Source: Flavobacterium sp. M31R6 (lineage in GTDB: Bacteria > Bacteroidota > Bacteroidia > Flavobacteriales > Flavobacteriaceae). Taken from it: a stretch of DNA of 64,000 bases. The stretch lies in the NCBI RefSeq assembly GCF_013284035.1, contig NZ_CP054141.1:3348001-3412000 (forward strand). Direction: 5' to 3'. The translations under genes were made by a program, and so were the position numbers. Shown piece by piece: positions 26,566 to 34,876 of the stretch. Position 1 is the stretch's first letter. Every line of letters starts with the position of its first letter. Under the pieces are notes generated by a model. The model worked only from the letters and a program-made list of their open reading frames with translations. It was not told the DNA's origin and searched no databases.

Positions 26566-27672
26566 TTAAGAAATTGCACATCTGTTTGCTCCAGCTTCTA
26601 AATCAATTGGATTTATAGTACTGAAATCTCCTTTTAAATTTAATGCTACAATTTCTAAATAGTTAGTTGGAGTTGGTGGAATACGATTTAAAATAGTATC
26701 TGTAAAATCTTTTTCATTTAGTTGTAGCATTGCTACATTATTTTTTATAAAACCAATAGTTGTTTGAATAGGTTGATTGTCAAATTCAACCGGTTGACTT
26801 GTATGTGAAGGCAAAACAACACTATTTTCATCAAGTGCTAACAATGTTTGTAATGATTGATATAGATTTTTTGTTTTTTCTATTGCTTCGTCGTTATTGG
26901 CTTTTAAGTCCGGTCTTCCCACTCCATTAATGAATAAAGTATCTCCTGTTAGTAGTGCTTTTTCATCTATAAAAAAAGTAGTACTTTCTAAAGTATGTCC
27001 TGGAGATTTTAAAGACACTATCTGAATGTTTCCTAATTCAAAAAATGTATTATTATTTATCGGTTCATAGTCAAAAGTCACATTGTTTGGATGCGGAAGA
27101 AATAAAGAAACATTATTATTTTCTGCTAATTGTTTTGACCTTGAAATGTGGTCAGCGTGAATATGAGTTTCAGCAACATATTTTAGAGTAAGATTTTCTT
27201 GCTTTAAAATTTGCTCATATACTTCGATTGGAAGTGAAGCATCAACTATAATTGCTTCATTATTTGAAACTACAATATAAGAAAGACAGCCTTTTCCAGT
27301 TCGTCTTAATTGGATGATTTCAAAATTTGGAAAAGTAATTTTAGCGGTATTCCAAGACAAACTCCAACCTTTCATACCACTTTCTAAAGAATAAGCATCA
27401 AAACCTTGGTCTTGTAATATTTCAGCACCAATCAAACTTGCCTTCCCGCCTGCGCAAATTACAACAACAGGAATATGCTTTTCAAGGTGCAAACCTTGAA
27501 AAGCATATTTATCTTTTGTTTTTAATTTTTCGTAAGCATTAACGTGAATACTTTGTGGAATATGCCATTCTACTCGTTCTTGTATTGGTCTAATATCAAT
27601 TATAGAAACCTCTTTACCTATTTCTAGCCAATCTCGAAGTGTTTTTGTGTCAATTGTTTTTATATGTGTCAT
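26566..27672 (-). CDS. Rhodanese - persulfide dioxygenase-like MBL fusion
   Basis: The 368-residue protein has an N-terminal rhodanese domain (about 1-110) with the active-site loop CAGGKAS beginning at Cys73. A metallo-beta-lactamase domain follows with HIHADH (170-175) and the block TGDTLFINGVGRPDL that is characteristic of the ETHE1/persulfide dioxygenase branch. It should oxidise or transfer sulfane sulfur and thereby detoxify sulfide. The domain order is the same kind of fusion as in CstB-like enzymes but with rhodanese first. A Crp-type regulator gene lies just upstream. Confidence 0.85.
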   Translation of the reverse strand: MTHIKTIDTKTLRDWLEIGKEVSIIDIRPIQERVEWHIPQSIHVNAYEKLKTKDKYAFQGLHLEKHIPVVVICAGGKASLIGAEILQDQGFDAYSLESGMKGWSLSWNTAKITFPNFEIIQLRRTGKGCLSYIVVSNNEAIIVDASLPIEVYEQILKQENLTLKYVAETHIHADHISRSKQLAENNNVSLFLPHPNNVTFDYEPINNNTFFELGNIQIVSLKSPGHTLESTTFFIDEKALLTGDTLFINGVGRPDLKANNDEAIEKTKNLYQSLQTLLALDENSVVLPSHTSQPVEFDNQPIQTTIGFIKNNVAMLQLNEKDFTDTILNRIPPTPTNYLEIVALNLKGDFSTINPIDLEAGANRCAIS

Positions 27673-27739
27673 TTTGATTTATTTTATTTTACAAAATTCG
27701 ACACTTAAAAACACTAATCCTTTAACATAAGATAAATAA

Positions 27740-28303
27740 TTACTTAATTGCTCTTATTCTACTCAAACTAACTTGGGTAATTCCTAAATAAGATGCTATA
27801 TGTTTTAGAGGAACTTTTTTTAAAACATTTGGTTCTTCTAAAATCAAAGAAGTATATCTTTCCTCTGCCGTATGAAATTGAATTCCTTCAATTCTATTTA
27901 CAGTATCTACATAAGCAACTTCAAATATTTTTCTAAATAATCTTTCAATTTCAGGATATGTGTCGTACAATTTAAAAAGTTGAGTAGCATTTATTGCTAC
28001 GATTTCACTATCCTCTAAAATTTGTATTGCCTTTCGAGATGGCTTTCCTGTAAATAAACTTTCAACTCTTGCGATAATATTGTTTTCAAAAGCAAAGCTT
28101 TCTGTAATATCAATTCCATCTTTGTAATAATAAATCCTTGCTGTTCCTGTGTTTAGAAAATAAATAGTTTTGCAAGTATGACCAATTGTTTGTAATTCTT
28201 GATTTTTATTAATTTTTATAATAGAACATATTTCAGAAATAGCATTTTCTGCTTCTTTGGAAAGTGGATTGTATTTACTAAAGTATTGGAAAAGCAAAGT
28301 CAT
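27740..28303 (-). CDS. Crp/Fnr-family transcriptional regulator
   Basis: This 187-residue protein has an N-terminal cyclic-nucleotide-binding-like domain (residues about 20-120, with TIGHTCKTIYFLNTGTARIYY) and a C-terminal helix-turn-helix (LKHIASYLGITQVSLSRIR). There is no cysteine cluster of the Fnr type. It is probably the regulator of the adjacent sulfur genes; the 67-bp gap before the rhodanese gene could hold their promoter. It ends shortly after the recognition helix, as many Bacteroidota members do. Confidence 0.85.
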   Translation of the reverse strand: MTLLFQYFSKYNPLSKEAENAISEICSIIKINKNQELQTIGHTCKTIYFLNTGTARIYYYKDGIDITESFAFENNIIARVESLFTGKPSRKAIQILEDSEIVAINATQLFKLYDTYPEIERLFRKIFEVAYVDTVNRIEGIQFHTAEERYTSLILEEPNVLKKVPLKHIASYLGITQVSLSRIRAIK

Positions 28304-28482
28304 AATTAAATTTCTTTCAAATTTAAGAATCTAAATTCTTAAAATATCTCAATTATAATTTTATTATTAATTGCTCGTTTACTGGTGTGAGTTCTGCACT
28401 GCACATTTATTAGAATTTAATAATGCTATTTTCAAATTAATATTATTGTATCGAAAGAAATTAAAGTAAAGATTTAAAGCCT

Positions 28483-28515
28483 AAAAAATTGACCTGCCGT
28501 ATTTCAGCAGATCAA
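28483..28515 (-). terminator. Terminator of the tra operon
   Basis: TTGACCTGC (28489-28497) pairs with GCAGATCAA (28507-28515) with one mismatch. On the minus strand the hairpin is followed by six T (28483-28488 on plus are A). It lies 30 bp past the traQ stop codon and separates the tra operon from the sulfur cargo. Confidence 0.75.
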
Positions 28516-28545
28516 TTTAATTTATATTAATCTTCAATAATTTTA

Positions 28546-28986
28546 TTAATCACTGCTGTTTAACTGAAAACTTAGTTGTTTCTCGTTACCAAAGTTATCC
28601 GAAATCCATACTTCAAAGGATTGAGAGACGGTGGATTTCGAAGTGTAATACAACCTAAACTCTTTTGTAGGTAATTGGTACAAATCGTTGGGCAGATATG
28701 GTGGAGCATCATAATACTGCAAAGTTCCCAGTCCGTCAAATTGAAAGTAACGAATAAAGTATTGTATGTTACTATAATTCCCTGTTGACTGTATCGTCAG
28801 CCTAATCTCCACTGTATTGCCATTAGCAATTTCTTTAGGTACGGGCATCATCTTTACCTCAAAAGGGAAATCATTTTGTATTTCCAGTTCGCCTTTGCTA
28901 CAAGATGTAACAGAGCTTGTCAGGATTGCCAGCAATACATACATTGGCAGTAAGCCTATTTTGAATCTATTGAAAAATGCTGTCAT
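28546..28986 (-). CDS. traQ: Conjugal transfer protein TraQ (DUF3872)
   Basis: This 146-residue lipoprotein-like protein has a hydrophobic signal segment and a Cys after TSSVTS (SVTSC, residue 29), a likely lipidation site. A single beta-sandwich domain follows (VEIRLTIQSTGNYSNIQYFIRYFQFDG). The family and position, last in the tra operon, match TraQ of Bacteroidetes elements. It probably belongs to the cell-envelope part of the transfer apparatus. Its start is 11 bp from the traO stop. Confidence 0.85.
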   Translation of the reverse strand: MTAFFNRFKIGLLPMYVLLAILTSSVTSCSKGELEIQNDFPFEVKMMPVPKEIANGNTVEIRLTIQSTGNYSNIQYFIRYFQFDGLGTLQYYDAPPYLPNDLYQLPTKEFRLYYTSKSTVSQSFEVWISDNFGNEKQLSFQLNSSD

Positions 28987-28997
28987 AGTTTTATATT

Positions 28998-29558
28998 TTA
29001 GAAGTTAATCCTCAATCCCAGACCTACTGAAGTTCGGAACTGTTCCAAGTCAGTACCCCACAAAACTTTAGTACGCCCCTGAAGGATCAATACACAACGG
29101 TCGGATAGGTATGCTTCAAAAGACAGCCTTCCGCCTGTACCATAGATAAAATTGTCCTCAGTCAGTATTATTGACCCGTCATACAACTGAGCTTCGCCAC
29201 GGTTAATGCTTTCATACCCCAACACACCAGTTATTCCTGCATTCAGGCTAATGTTCTTACGGGCATCACCCAGCAGAAAGAAACTGTATCCCCCTTCGGC
29301 TGTGTAGGTTTCCTGTGGTAATCGGAGGTTTTTATAGTCATCAAACTGGTGCGTATATTCCAATGCCCAAAGCTGATAATTGCCGTTTTTACCGTTTACG
29401 GTCATACCTATATTGAGGTAGTAGTTCCTGCTGGGATAGTCATTTGATAAGGTTCCAGCGTTTACTTCCAATCCTTTCTGTTTAGGCAACATTCGTTGTG
29501 CCTGTGTGATAGTAATACCCATAAAGGCAAACATCATCGTATAAATATACTTTTTCAT
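28998..29558 (-). CDS. traO: Conjugal transfer protein TraO
   Basis: The 186-residue protein has a signal peptide (ending ITQAQ) and an outer-membrane beta-barrel-like body ending in TSVGLGLRINF. The start (QRMLPKQKGLEVNAG after cleavage) and the order N-O-Q identify TraO of the Bacteroidetes transfer system. It presumably sits in the outer membrane as part of the mating channel. It lies 27 bp after traN on the same transcript. Confidence 0.88.
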   Translation of the reverse strand: MKKYIYTMMFAFMGITITQAQRMLPKQKGLEVNAGTLSNDYPSRNYYLNIGMTVNGKNGNYQLWALEYTHQFDDYKNLRLPQETYTAEGGYSFFLLGDARKNISLNAGITGVLGYESINRGEAQLYDGSIILTEDNFIYGTGGRLSFEAYLSDRCVLILQGRTKVLWGTDLEQFRTSVGLGLRINF

Positions 29559-29585
29559 TTTTCTGTTGTTATTTTTAATGGATTA

Positions 29586-30479
29586 CTAAAATTTCAGGTG
29601 CATATCGTTAATCAAACGAGCCTTGATCAAATCGGAATTTTCTACTTGAAGTGTTTGATGTCTACCACCGTTTTTCTCAAAAATCTCAATCAACAACATC
29701 TTGTCATCGGCAATGGTAAACTGGTCTAATAGGAACACATTTTGTTCAGTTCTTTTTCCGTCAATCTCACTCAGTGGCCTGTAAGTGCGTAGTGGTATCA
29801 TTGGCTTTTCCTGTACCACGGTTCGCTTTGCAATCTTTTTGTCCACTACCTTGAAATTGATAAAATCAATCTGGAAAGGAACATTGGTACGGTTTGCGAG
29901 TTCTGCATGGAAATAGTATTTACCATTATGGATGTAAATTCCTTTGAGAATAAACTGTATGCCGAAACTTTTCGCCCCGATATGCTTTACAATACGTTTA
30001 TCGTTTTTGTAAATGGTTTCCAATAACAAACCTGCCAGAGATGGAGAATTGTTTCCCAATTCTTCAAAAAGCACATCGTTCCCGCCCGCTTTATCCACTG
30101 CCTTTTGCATTGATAGCAGGTCATAACTCAATGCCTCTGGGCATGAATTATAATGTACATTGAAGCTGTAAAAGCGGCCGTCATTGGTAATCACCGAAAA
30201 ATTTGTCTCTGGTGCAAACTCTCTTATCGATGCTTTTACACGAAGTACATTTTCCGCATCTTCTGCTTTTCCTGCAATAAGGTATTCACTGCCCAGATCC
30301 ACATAGCGTATAGCAGTTGGGAAAATCAGATGTGAAGTTTTGTCATAAGTAACTTCCATACAGAACGGTTCTATCTTACCTAAAGTAAGGGAACTTTTTG
30401 CACTGTCCTGTGCAAAAGAGGAAATGGCAAAGCCAATGATCAGGGCAAATGCCCACAAGGTTCTAAAATGATTTTTCAT
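29586..30479 (-). CDS. traN: Conjugal transfer protein TraN (DUF4138)
   Basis: This 297-residue protein has a signal peptide (ending SFAQ) and the DUF4138 pattern (TYDKTSHLIFPTAIRYVDLG and ENVLRVKA in the N-terminal half, QFTIADDKMLLIEIFEKNGGR in the C-terminal half). TraN is thought to be the VirB9-like outer component of the channel, partner of TraM. It sits between TraM and TraO with short gaps. Confidence 0.9.
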   Translation of the reverse strand: MKNHFRTLWAFALIIGFAISSFAQDSAKSSLTLGKIEPFCMEVTYDKTSHLIFPTAIRYVDLGSEYLIAGKAEDAENVLRVKASIREFAPETNFSVITNDGRFYSFNVHYNSCPEALSYDLLSMQKAVDKAGGNDVLFEELGNNSPSLAGLLLETIYKNDKRIVKHIGAKSFGIQFILKGIYIHNGKYYFHAELANRTNVPFQIDFINFKVVDKKIAKRTVVQEKPMIPLRTYRPLSEIDGKRTEQNVFLLDQFTIADDKMLLIEIFEKNGGRHQTLQVENSDLIKARLINDMHLKF

Positions 30480-30504
30480 TGTTTAATTCTATTTATGTTT
30501 TACA

Positions 30505-31833
30505 TTATTTTTTGGAGACAAGAAACAGTTGATGACCTGCCTTTAAGGTAACTTTCGGTGTCTTCACTTTTTTGGAGAAATAGCCCGAAATGCCCTGTAC
30601 TACCCCACGGCTCAAATCAGCGGCAACCTGTTGCCCTGCTGATTGGGTAAGCATCAGGCTTGTACCGGATTGCTGGCTCATATTGCCTGCCATTTCGCTA
30701 AGGGCATTCATTTCGGGCGAATACGGCACATACAAACCCTGCTGGCCGTCCAGATCATAAATAGTAATATCAACCAGGATGATGTTTCCGTCCAATTCTA
30801 TGGAAATAACCTTCATCTGTAAACGTCCTCCCTCAAGTTTGGCGTTAGCCGTTAAAATTGTTCCTTTGGAAATGGTACGATTAGGTGTTTGGGCCGGTTC
30901 CAATAAGCGGAGGCGTACACTGCTTTCACCGATAATGGTCTGCGTTTCCTGTACACAGGCTTTGATACTGTTTTTGGGTTGTACCACTTGCTCTAAAGCA
31001 CCTGCAGTATAAAAACGGCTGTTCTTGTTTTGACTCCAATCAGCTAAAAAGACACTATCGCTAGGCTCACGGCACAAGGCAGATACGGTGTTCTTTCTTG
31101 TAGAACTGAATGCCACAAACTGCTCTTTTTGTGTAGAGGAAGAAGACTTAGAAACAGCACTATTGGCTGGTACAGCTTCTCCCGTATTTGTACCAGAAGG
31201 AAGATATTTTGCAGCCATCTGATAAGATTTCTCCATCAATGCCAATTGATTATCTACCGTTACTCCCGCAGGAACGTCTTTCTCAGCCAGTTTTTCCTTT
31301 AATTCTTCCAATTGCTTACGGAGTTCCTTCGTTTCAGAATTATCGTCCTTATAAAAAGAGCCCAATGTACTTTGCACGTTGCGGTAACTGTTCAAAGCTG
31401 GATTACTGTTTTTTCCAGATCCGTTGGCATTACTGTAGCTTTCTTCCTCTTCAGGCAGCTCCTCTCCCGTCTCTCCTTTTCCGTCTTCATTCCAGTAATC
31501 AGAAAGAGATGTGAGATCGTTCCGTTTTTCCTGATTCTTACGTTCCAGCATTTCCTCTTCATATGCCTTACCCTTATCGTCAGGCATTCCTGCACCCGTA
31601 GCCTGTGGCACGACCTCGTTCAGTCCGATTTTCTCGATTTCCTTTTTCTCGGAAGACGGTTTAAAGATCAGGTACATACAGCCTACAAATACGACTCCCA
31701 TTAAACCAAATATCAGCGGCTTTTTTAGCCTTTGGACTTTATCCTGTGTACTGTATTGCAGTACCTCATCGGTTGCTGCTGGGTTCCCTTCCGTTACCCG
31801 AACGACCGTTTTTTTGTTCTCATTTTCTTTCAT
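30505..31833 (-). CDS. traM: Conjugal transfer protein TraM (VirB10-like)
   Basis: This 442-residue protein has one membrane segment near residues 45-60 (KPLIFGLMGVVFVGCMYLI), then a long acidic, Ser-rich linker and a C-terminal domain (RLRLLEPAQTP, GRLQMKVISIELDGNIILVDI) like that of VirB10/TraM proteins. It should bridge the inner and outer membranes. Its start overlaps the traL end by 14 bp. Confidence 0.9.
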   Translation of the reverse strand: MKENENKKTVVRVTEGNPAATDEVLQYSTQDKVQRLKKPLIFGLMGVVFVGCMYLIFKPSSEKKEIEKIGLNEVVPQATGAGMPDDKGKAYEEEMLERKNQEKRNDLTSLSDYWNEDGKGETGEELPEEEESYSNANGSGKNSNPALNSYRNVQSTLGSFYKDDNSETKELRKQLEELKEKLAEKDVPAGVTVDNQLALMEKSYQMAAKYLPSGTNTGEAVPANSAVSKSSSSTQKEQFVAFSSTRKNTVSALCREPSDSVFLADWSQNKNSRFYTAGALEQVVQPKNSIKACVQETQTIIGESSVRLRLLEPAQTPNRTISKGTILTANAKLEGGRLQMKVISIELDGNIILVDITIYDLDGQQGLYVPYSPEMNALSEMAGNMSQQSGTSLMLTQSAGQQVAADLSRGVVQGISGYFSKKVKTPKVTLKAGHQLFLVSKK

Positions 31834-32107
31834 AAATCTTATTTTTTAAAATTGTTGATAATGTATCCTGCAAGAGTGCAGGACTTTCATTTTTTTTGTG
31901 GATGGGGTTCTCGATATGCTCAATGCCTATATCGTTACGGGACTTTGAAGTTTCATACCATACTTTGCCAATGACCCCCGCAGTAAGTAACAGATAACCC
32001 ACAAAGAAGCACAGCATACATTGATGCTGTTTTTGTATTGGCAATACCCGCCAACGTTCATCCAGCTTGTCAAAGTACCTTTCCATAGTTGCTCTTAATT
32101 TTTTCAT
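31820..32107 (-). CDS. traL: Conjugal transfer protein TraL (DUF3989)
   Basis: The 95-residue protein has a basic N-terminus and a single transmembrane segment (CMLCFFVGYLLLTAGVIG, residues about 34-51), followed by a short polar tail. The size, topology and location directly before traM match TraL of Bacteroidetes elements. It overlaps traM, so the two are translationally coupled. Confidence 0.82.
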   Translation of the reverse strand: MKKLRATMERYFDKLDERWRVLPIQKQHQCMLCFFVGYLLLTAGVIGKVWYETSKSRNDIGIEHIENPIHKKNESPALLQDTLSTILKNKIYERK

Positions 32108-32126
32108 AGCCTTCTAATTTCTTTTG

Positions 32127-32555
32127 TTATAGCTTGAAACGCTTTGGACTTTTTTCTGCCTCTTGCTTCGGTTCTTCACTAACCAAAGAGATTGAAGCAA
32201 TCGCTTTGGGTACGGATAGTATAGAAAGGTCTGTCAGAGCTGATTTTTTCATCAGTTGTCCGAAGCCATCTTTTTTTGCTACCTCCATTCTGTTGAGAGA
32301 GAATTTGCCGTTCAGGTATTTTACCCACATACTGCATTCTACACGAGGCTTATCTTCTCCTGACCATTGCAGATAGCTTGTCAGCAACAATTCCAGTTTA
32401 GGCAAATTGTCGGCACCCTTTTGGCAACTTTCGAGGTATTCACAGATACTGTCTTTTAGCTTTCCGGGATACGCTCCCTGAGTGTGGAAATAACCGCTAT
32501 ATCCTTTTTCGGTAAGGGTTATAGCGAAAGTGTTTAAATCTGAAAATGTTTCCAT
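32127..32555 (-). CDS. Hypothetical protein between traK and traL
   Basis: This gene of about 142 residues lies between traK and traL. I chose the start at 32555 (METFSDLN), just after the traK stop codon; the longer frame would overlap traK. The protein has no signal peptide or membrane segment, and its C-terminal tail is Lys/Glu-rich (EEPKQEAEKSPKRFK). It does not look like any of the lettered Tra proteins that I know. Conserved placement inside the operon would imply a role in transfer, but this needs comparison with other elements. Confidence 0.7.
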   Translation of the reverse strand: METFSDLNTFAITLTEKGYSGYFHTQGAYPGKLKDSICEYLESCQKGADNLPKLELLLTSYLQWSGEDKPRVECSMWVKYLNGKFSLNRMEVAKKDGFGQLMKKSALTDLSILSVPKAIASISLVSEEPKQEAEKSPKRFKL

Positions 32556-32565
32556 ACGATTATTT

Positions 32566-33189
32566 TTAGCGTTCGATAACTTCAATGTCCTTGTTTTCGA
32601 CCACTGAAAATTTTTCTATATTGAAGCCCTGCGGGTTATTGTCCGAACGGACGGAATTGACCAGATAGCAGGAAGTAATCAGATTACGTTTGGTCACATT
32701 GCTGGAACGGATGATGAACTGTTTCGCATAGGTGCGGACCGCATAGGGATAGGTGTCAAAATTGCAGACCACACTATCCACTTCGATACGCTGCTGCACA
32801 TTACCTGATATAATACGGTTGTAATATCCCTTTTCCGAAAGGTCTTTGTAATAATCAAAGGCACTTTTATCGGCAAGATTAAACGCCCGTCTCATATTAC
32901 TTTCGATAGCATTCTTATCGGGAGCCAGCGTAAAGAACAGTTCGTGAAAACGTCTTACATGTTCCCTTGCTTCGACAGGACGGTTGATAGATGCATCCTG
33001 TGCAAGTGCTAGCATCAGCGATTTTCCATTGTCCAGTACATAAATTTTCTGCCGTTGTTGCTCCGCAAAATGATAGGACTGCCATATGGTATATCCTGCC
33101 ACTCCTGTGCAGAGTATAGCAAAAACGATAGCGTACAATCTTATCTGCCTGAAACTGTTTTCGATATTTCTTAGCGTTTTAAATTCCAT
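32566..33189 (-). CDS. traK: Conjugal transfer protein TraK (VirB8-like position)
   Basis: The 207-residue protein has a short cytoplasmic start, one membrane segment (residues about 16-35, IRLYAIVFAILCTGVAGYTI) and a periplasmic domain (SMRRAFNLADKS-like helix-rich region, ending in a beta strand VEVIER). The size and topology match TraK of Bacteroidetes elements, an inner-membrane scaffold component comparable to VirB8. It lies 21 bp after traJ. Confidence 0.88.
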   Translation of the reverse strand: MEFKTLRNIENSFRQIRLYAIVFAILCTGVAGYTIWQSYHFAEQQRQKIYVLDNGKSLMLALAQDASINRPVEAREHVRRFHELFFTLAPDKNAIESNMRRAFNLADKSAFDYYKDLSEKGYYNRIISGNVQQRIEVDSVVCNFDTYPYAVRTYAKQFIIRSSNVTKRNLITSCYLVNSVRSDNNPQGFNIEKFSVVENKDIEVIER

Positions 33190-33210
33190 TTTCTTGAATA
33201 ATTAATTGTT

Positions 33211-34206
33211 TTATTTGCTCATTAGCCTGCCGCCGATATTTCCTATTGCTGAACCGGCTCCCGCTCCTGCAAGGTTTCCTGCTTTCTTTCCATAGCTCTC
33301 TATTTGCTTCATATAGTTTCCAGCCCCGCCGGCCTGAATAATCCAGCCTGTTACGGTCGGAATGGTGAAGTACCCCACTATGCCAATGATCATAAAAATC
33401 ACATACACAGTATTTGAGGTGTCGGGAATGAATGTCGGATCAGCAAGCATTTCGATATCTCTTTCTATAATGAGGGATTGTATCTTGGCAAGCATAGAGC
33501 TGAACAGGTCTGCTACTGGCAACCATAAATACACGCTGATGTATCTGGTAAGCCATTGCGTGAGCGTGGATTGAAAACCATCCCAGACCGATATGGCAAA
33601 GGCAATTGGTCCGAGTATAGACAATACAATCAGAAAGAAAGTGCGTATCGTGTCAATCACCAGAGCTGCTGCCTGAAATAGGATTTCCAGCAATTCCCTG
33701 AACCAGTTTTTTACAGACTGCTCAATGCTGTACATTCCTCTTTCCATATACATTCCTGACATAGTAACTAAATCAGATGGCGACCAGCCCAATTCTTCCA
33801 GCTTTTTATCGAACTCTTCGTTAGATACCAAATAGGCGTTTTCAGGATTTCGAAGCATAGCTTCCCGTTCCAACAAATCCTTTTTTGTCTGTAGGTCGTT
33901 CAGGTCAAGCACCTGATTTTCGAGGATGGCATGCATCCCTTGCACTATCGGACTAAGGATTGCATTGATTGTTCCAAGTACCATAGTAGGGAAAAACATG
34001 ATGCAAAGACCCAAAGCAAAAGGACGTAGTAAAGGATACACATCTATCGGCTCTGCCCGGCTTAGTGCCTGCCACACCTTTATAGCTATATAGAATAAGG
34101 CGCCCAAGCCAGCCACTCCTTTAGCCACTGCCGCCATATCGGCGGACAGTGGAAGCATCTCATCATACAAGGAGCGCAGAACCTCGTGAAGATTATCAAA
34201 TTCCAT
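33211..34206 (-). CDS. traJ: Conjugal transfer protein TraJ (polytopic membrane protein)
   Basis: This 331-residue protein has at least six hydrophobic segments (for example FALGLCIMFFPTMVLGTI and TVYVIFMIIGIVGYFTIPTV) and a Gly/Ala-rich C-terminus (AGNLAGAGAGSAIG). It matches TraJ of the CTnDOT-type transfer system and occupies the VirB6-like place in the inner membrane. It begins 3 bp after the traI stop. Confidence 0.9.
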   Translation of the reverse strand: MEFDNLHEVLRSLYDEMLPLSADMAAVAKGVAGLGALFYIAIKVWQALSRAEPIDVYPLLRPFALGLCIMFFPTMVLGTINAILSPIVQGMHAILENQVLDLNDLQTKKDLLEREAMLRNPENAYLVSNEEFDKKLEELGWSPSDLVTMSGMYMERGMYSIEQSVKNWFRELLEILFQAAALVIDTIRTFFLIVLSILGPIAFAISVWDGFQSTLTQWLTRYISVYLWLPVADLFSSMLAKIQSLIIERDIEMLADPTFIPDTSNTVYVIFMIIGIVGYFTIPTVTGWIIQAGGAGNYMKQIESYGKKAGNLAGAGAGSAIGNIGGRLMSK

Positions 34207-34209
34207 AGC

Positions 34210-34842
34210 TTACCAGTATTTTTGGTTAGCGGTTCCGTAGAGTTCAAGTACTCTTTTGCTATTGTTCTGCTTTTTTGCCCTAACAAAACTTACTGAGATA
34301 TTTTTGTTCGTGTAATAGCGTACAAGGCTGTGGTATTCCTTAATTTCTTTGTATACACGGTCAATAATATCCATACGTTCTTTGTCATTCAAAGACAAGC
34401 TGGAAGAACTTACGATCTGTTTGAGTTCTTTCAGCAGTTCGGTACTTTCGTTAAGCAGTGCTGCATAACCATTGGCAATAGCAATTAATTCTTGGGCAGA
34501 AAAATTGGGATCGTTCATCATTTTTCCAAAATTCTGCACATACATTTCTGACACATCACCAACCAGCAGTACTGTTTGCTGTACCTTGCGTGCATCTTTG
34601 ACTAGATTATTTACAGCTTGTAGCTTGTCGTAGTATTCTTTGCCCTGTTTATATACCTTTTCCACTTCCTTGAAATTTTTGACAACATTGGATACCGTGT
34701 TTGAAGTCTGTACAATTTCATTGGCACTGTTAAGAATACCTGAAGCCAGGTTTGCAGGATCGGTAACCACCCATTGGGCTTTTGCGGATGGTGATACAGC
34801 CAGCATTAGTACTGTCAACACCATGAATAGTATTTTTTTCAT
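34210..34842 (-). CDS. traI: Conjugal transfer protein TraI (DUF4141)
   Basis: This 210-residue protein has a signal peptide (MKKILFMVLTVLML, ending AKAQ). A helical, coiled-coil-like body follows (SNTVSNVVKNFKEVEKVYKQ, AYELLKELKQ-like repeats). It matches the DUF4141 family named TraI in Bacteroidetes elements and is comparable to VirB5-type periplasmic components. It lies between traG and traJ. Confidence 0.88.
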   Translation of the reverse strand: MKKILFMVLTVLMLAVSPSAKAQWVVTDPANLASGILNSANEIVQTSNTVSNVVKNFKEVEKVYKQGKEYYDKLQAVNNLVKDARKVQQTVLLVGDVSEMYVQNFGKMMNDPNFSAQELIAIANGYAALLNESTELLKELKQIVSSSSLSLNDKERMDIIDRVYKEIKEYHSLVRYYTNKNISVSFVRAKKQNNSKRVLELYGTANQKYW

Positions 34843-34876
34843 TGCTCTTTGATTTTAAAATGATTAATAATTTGTT

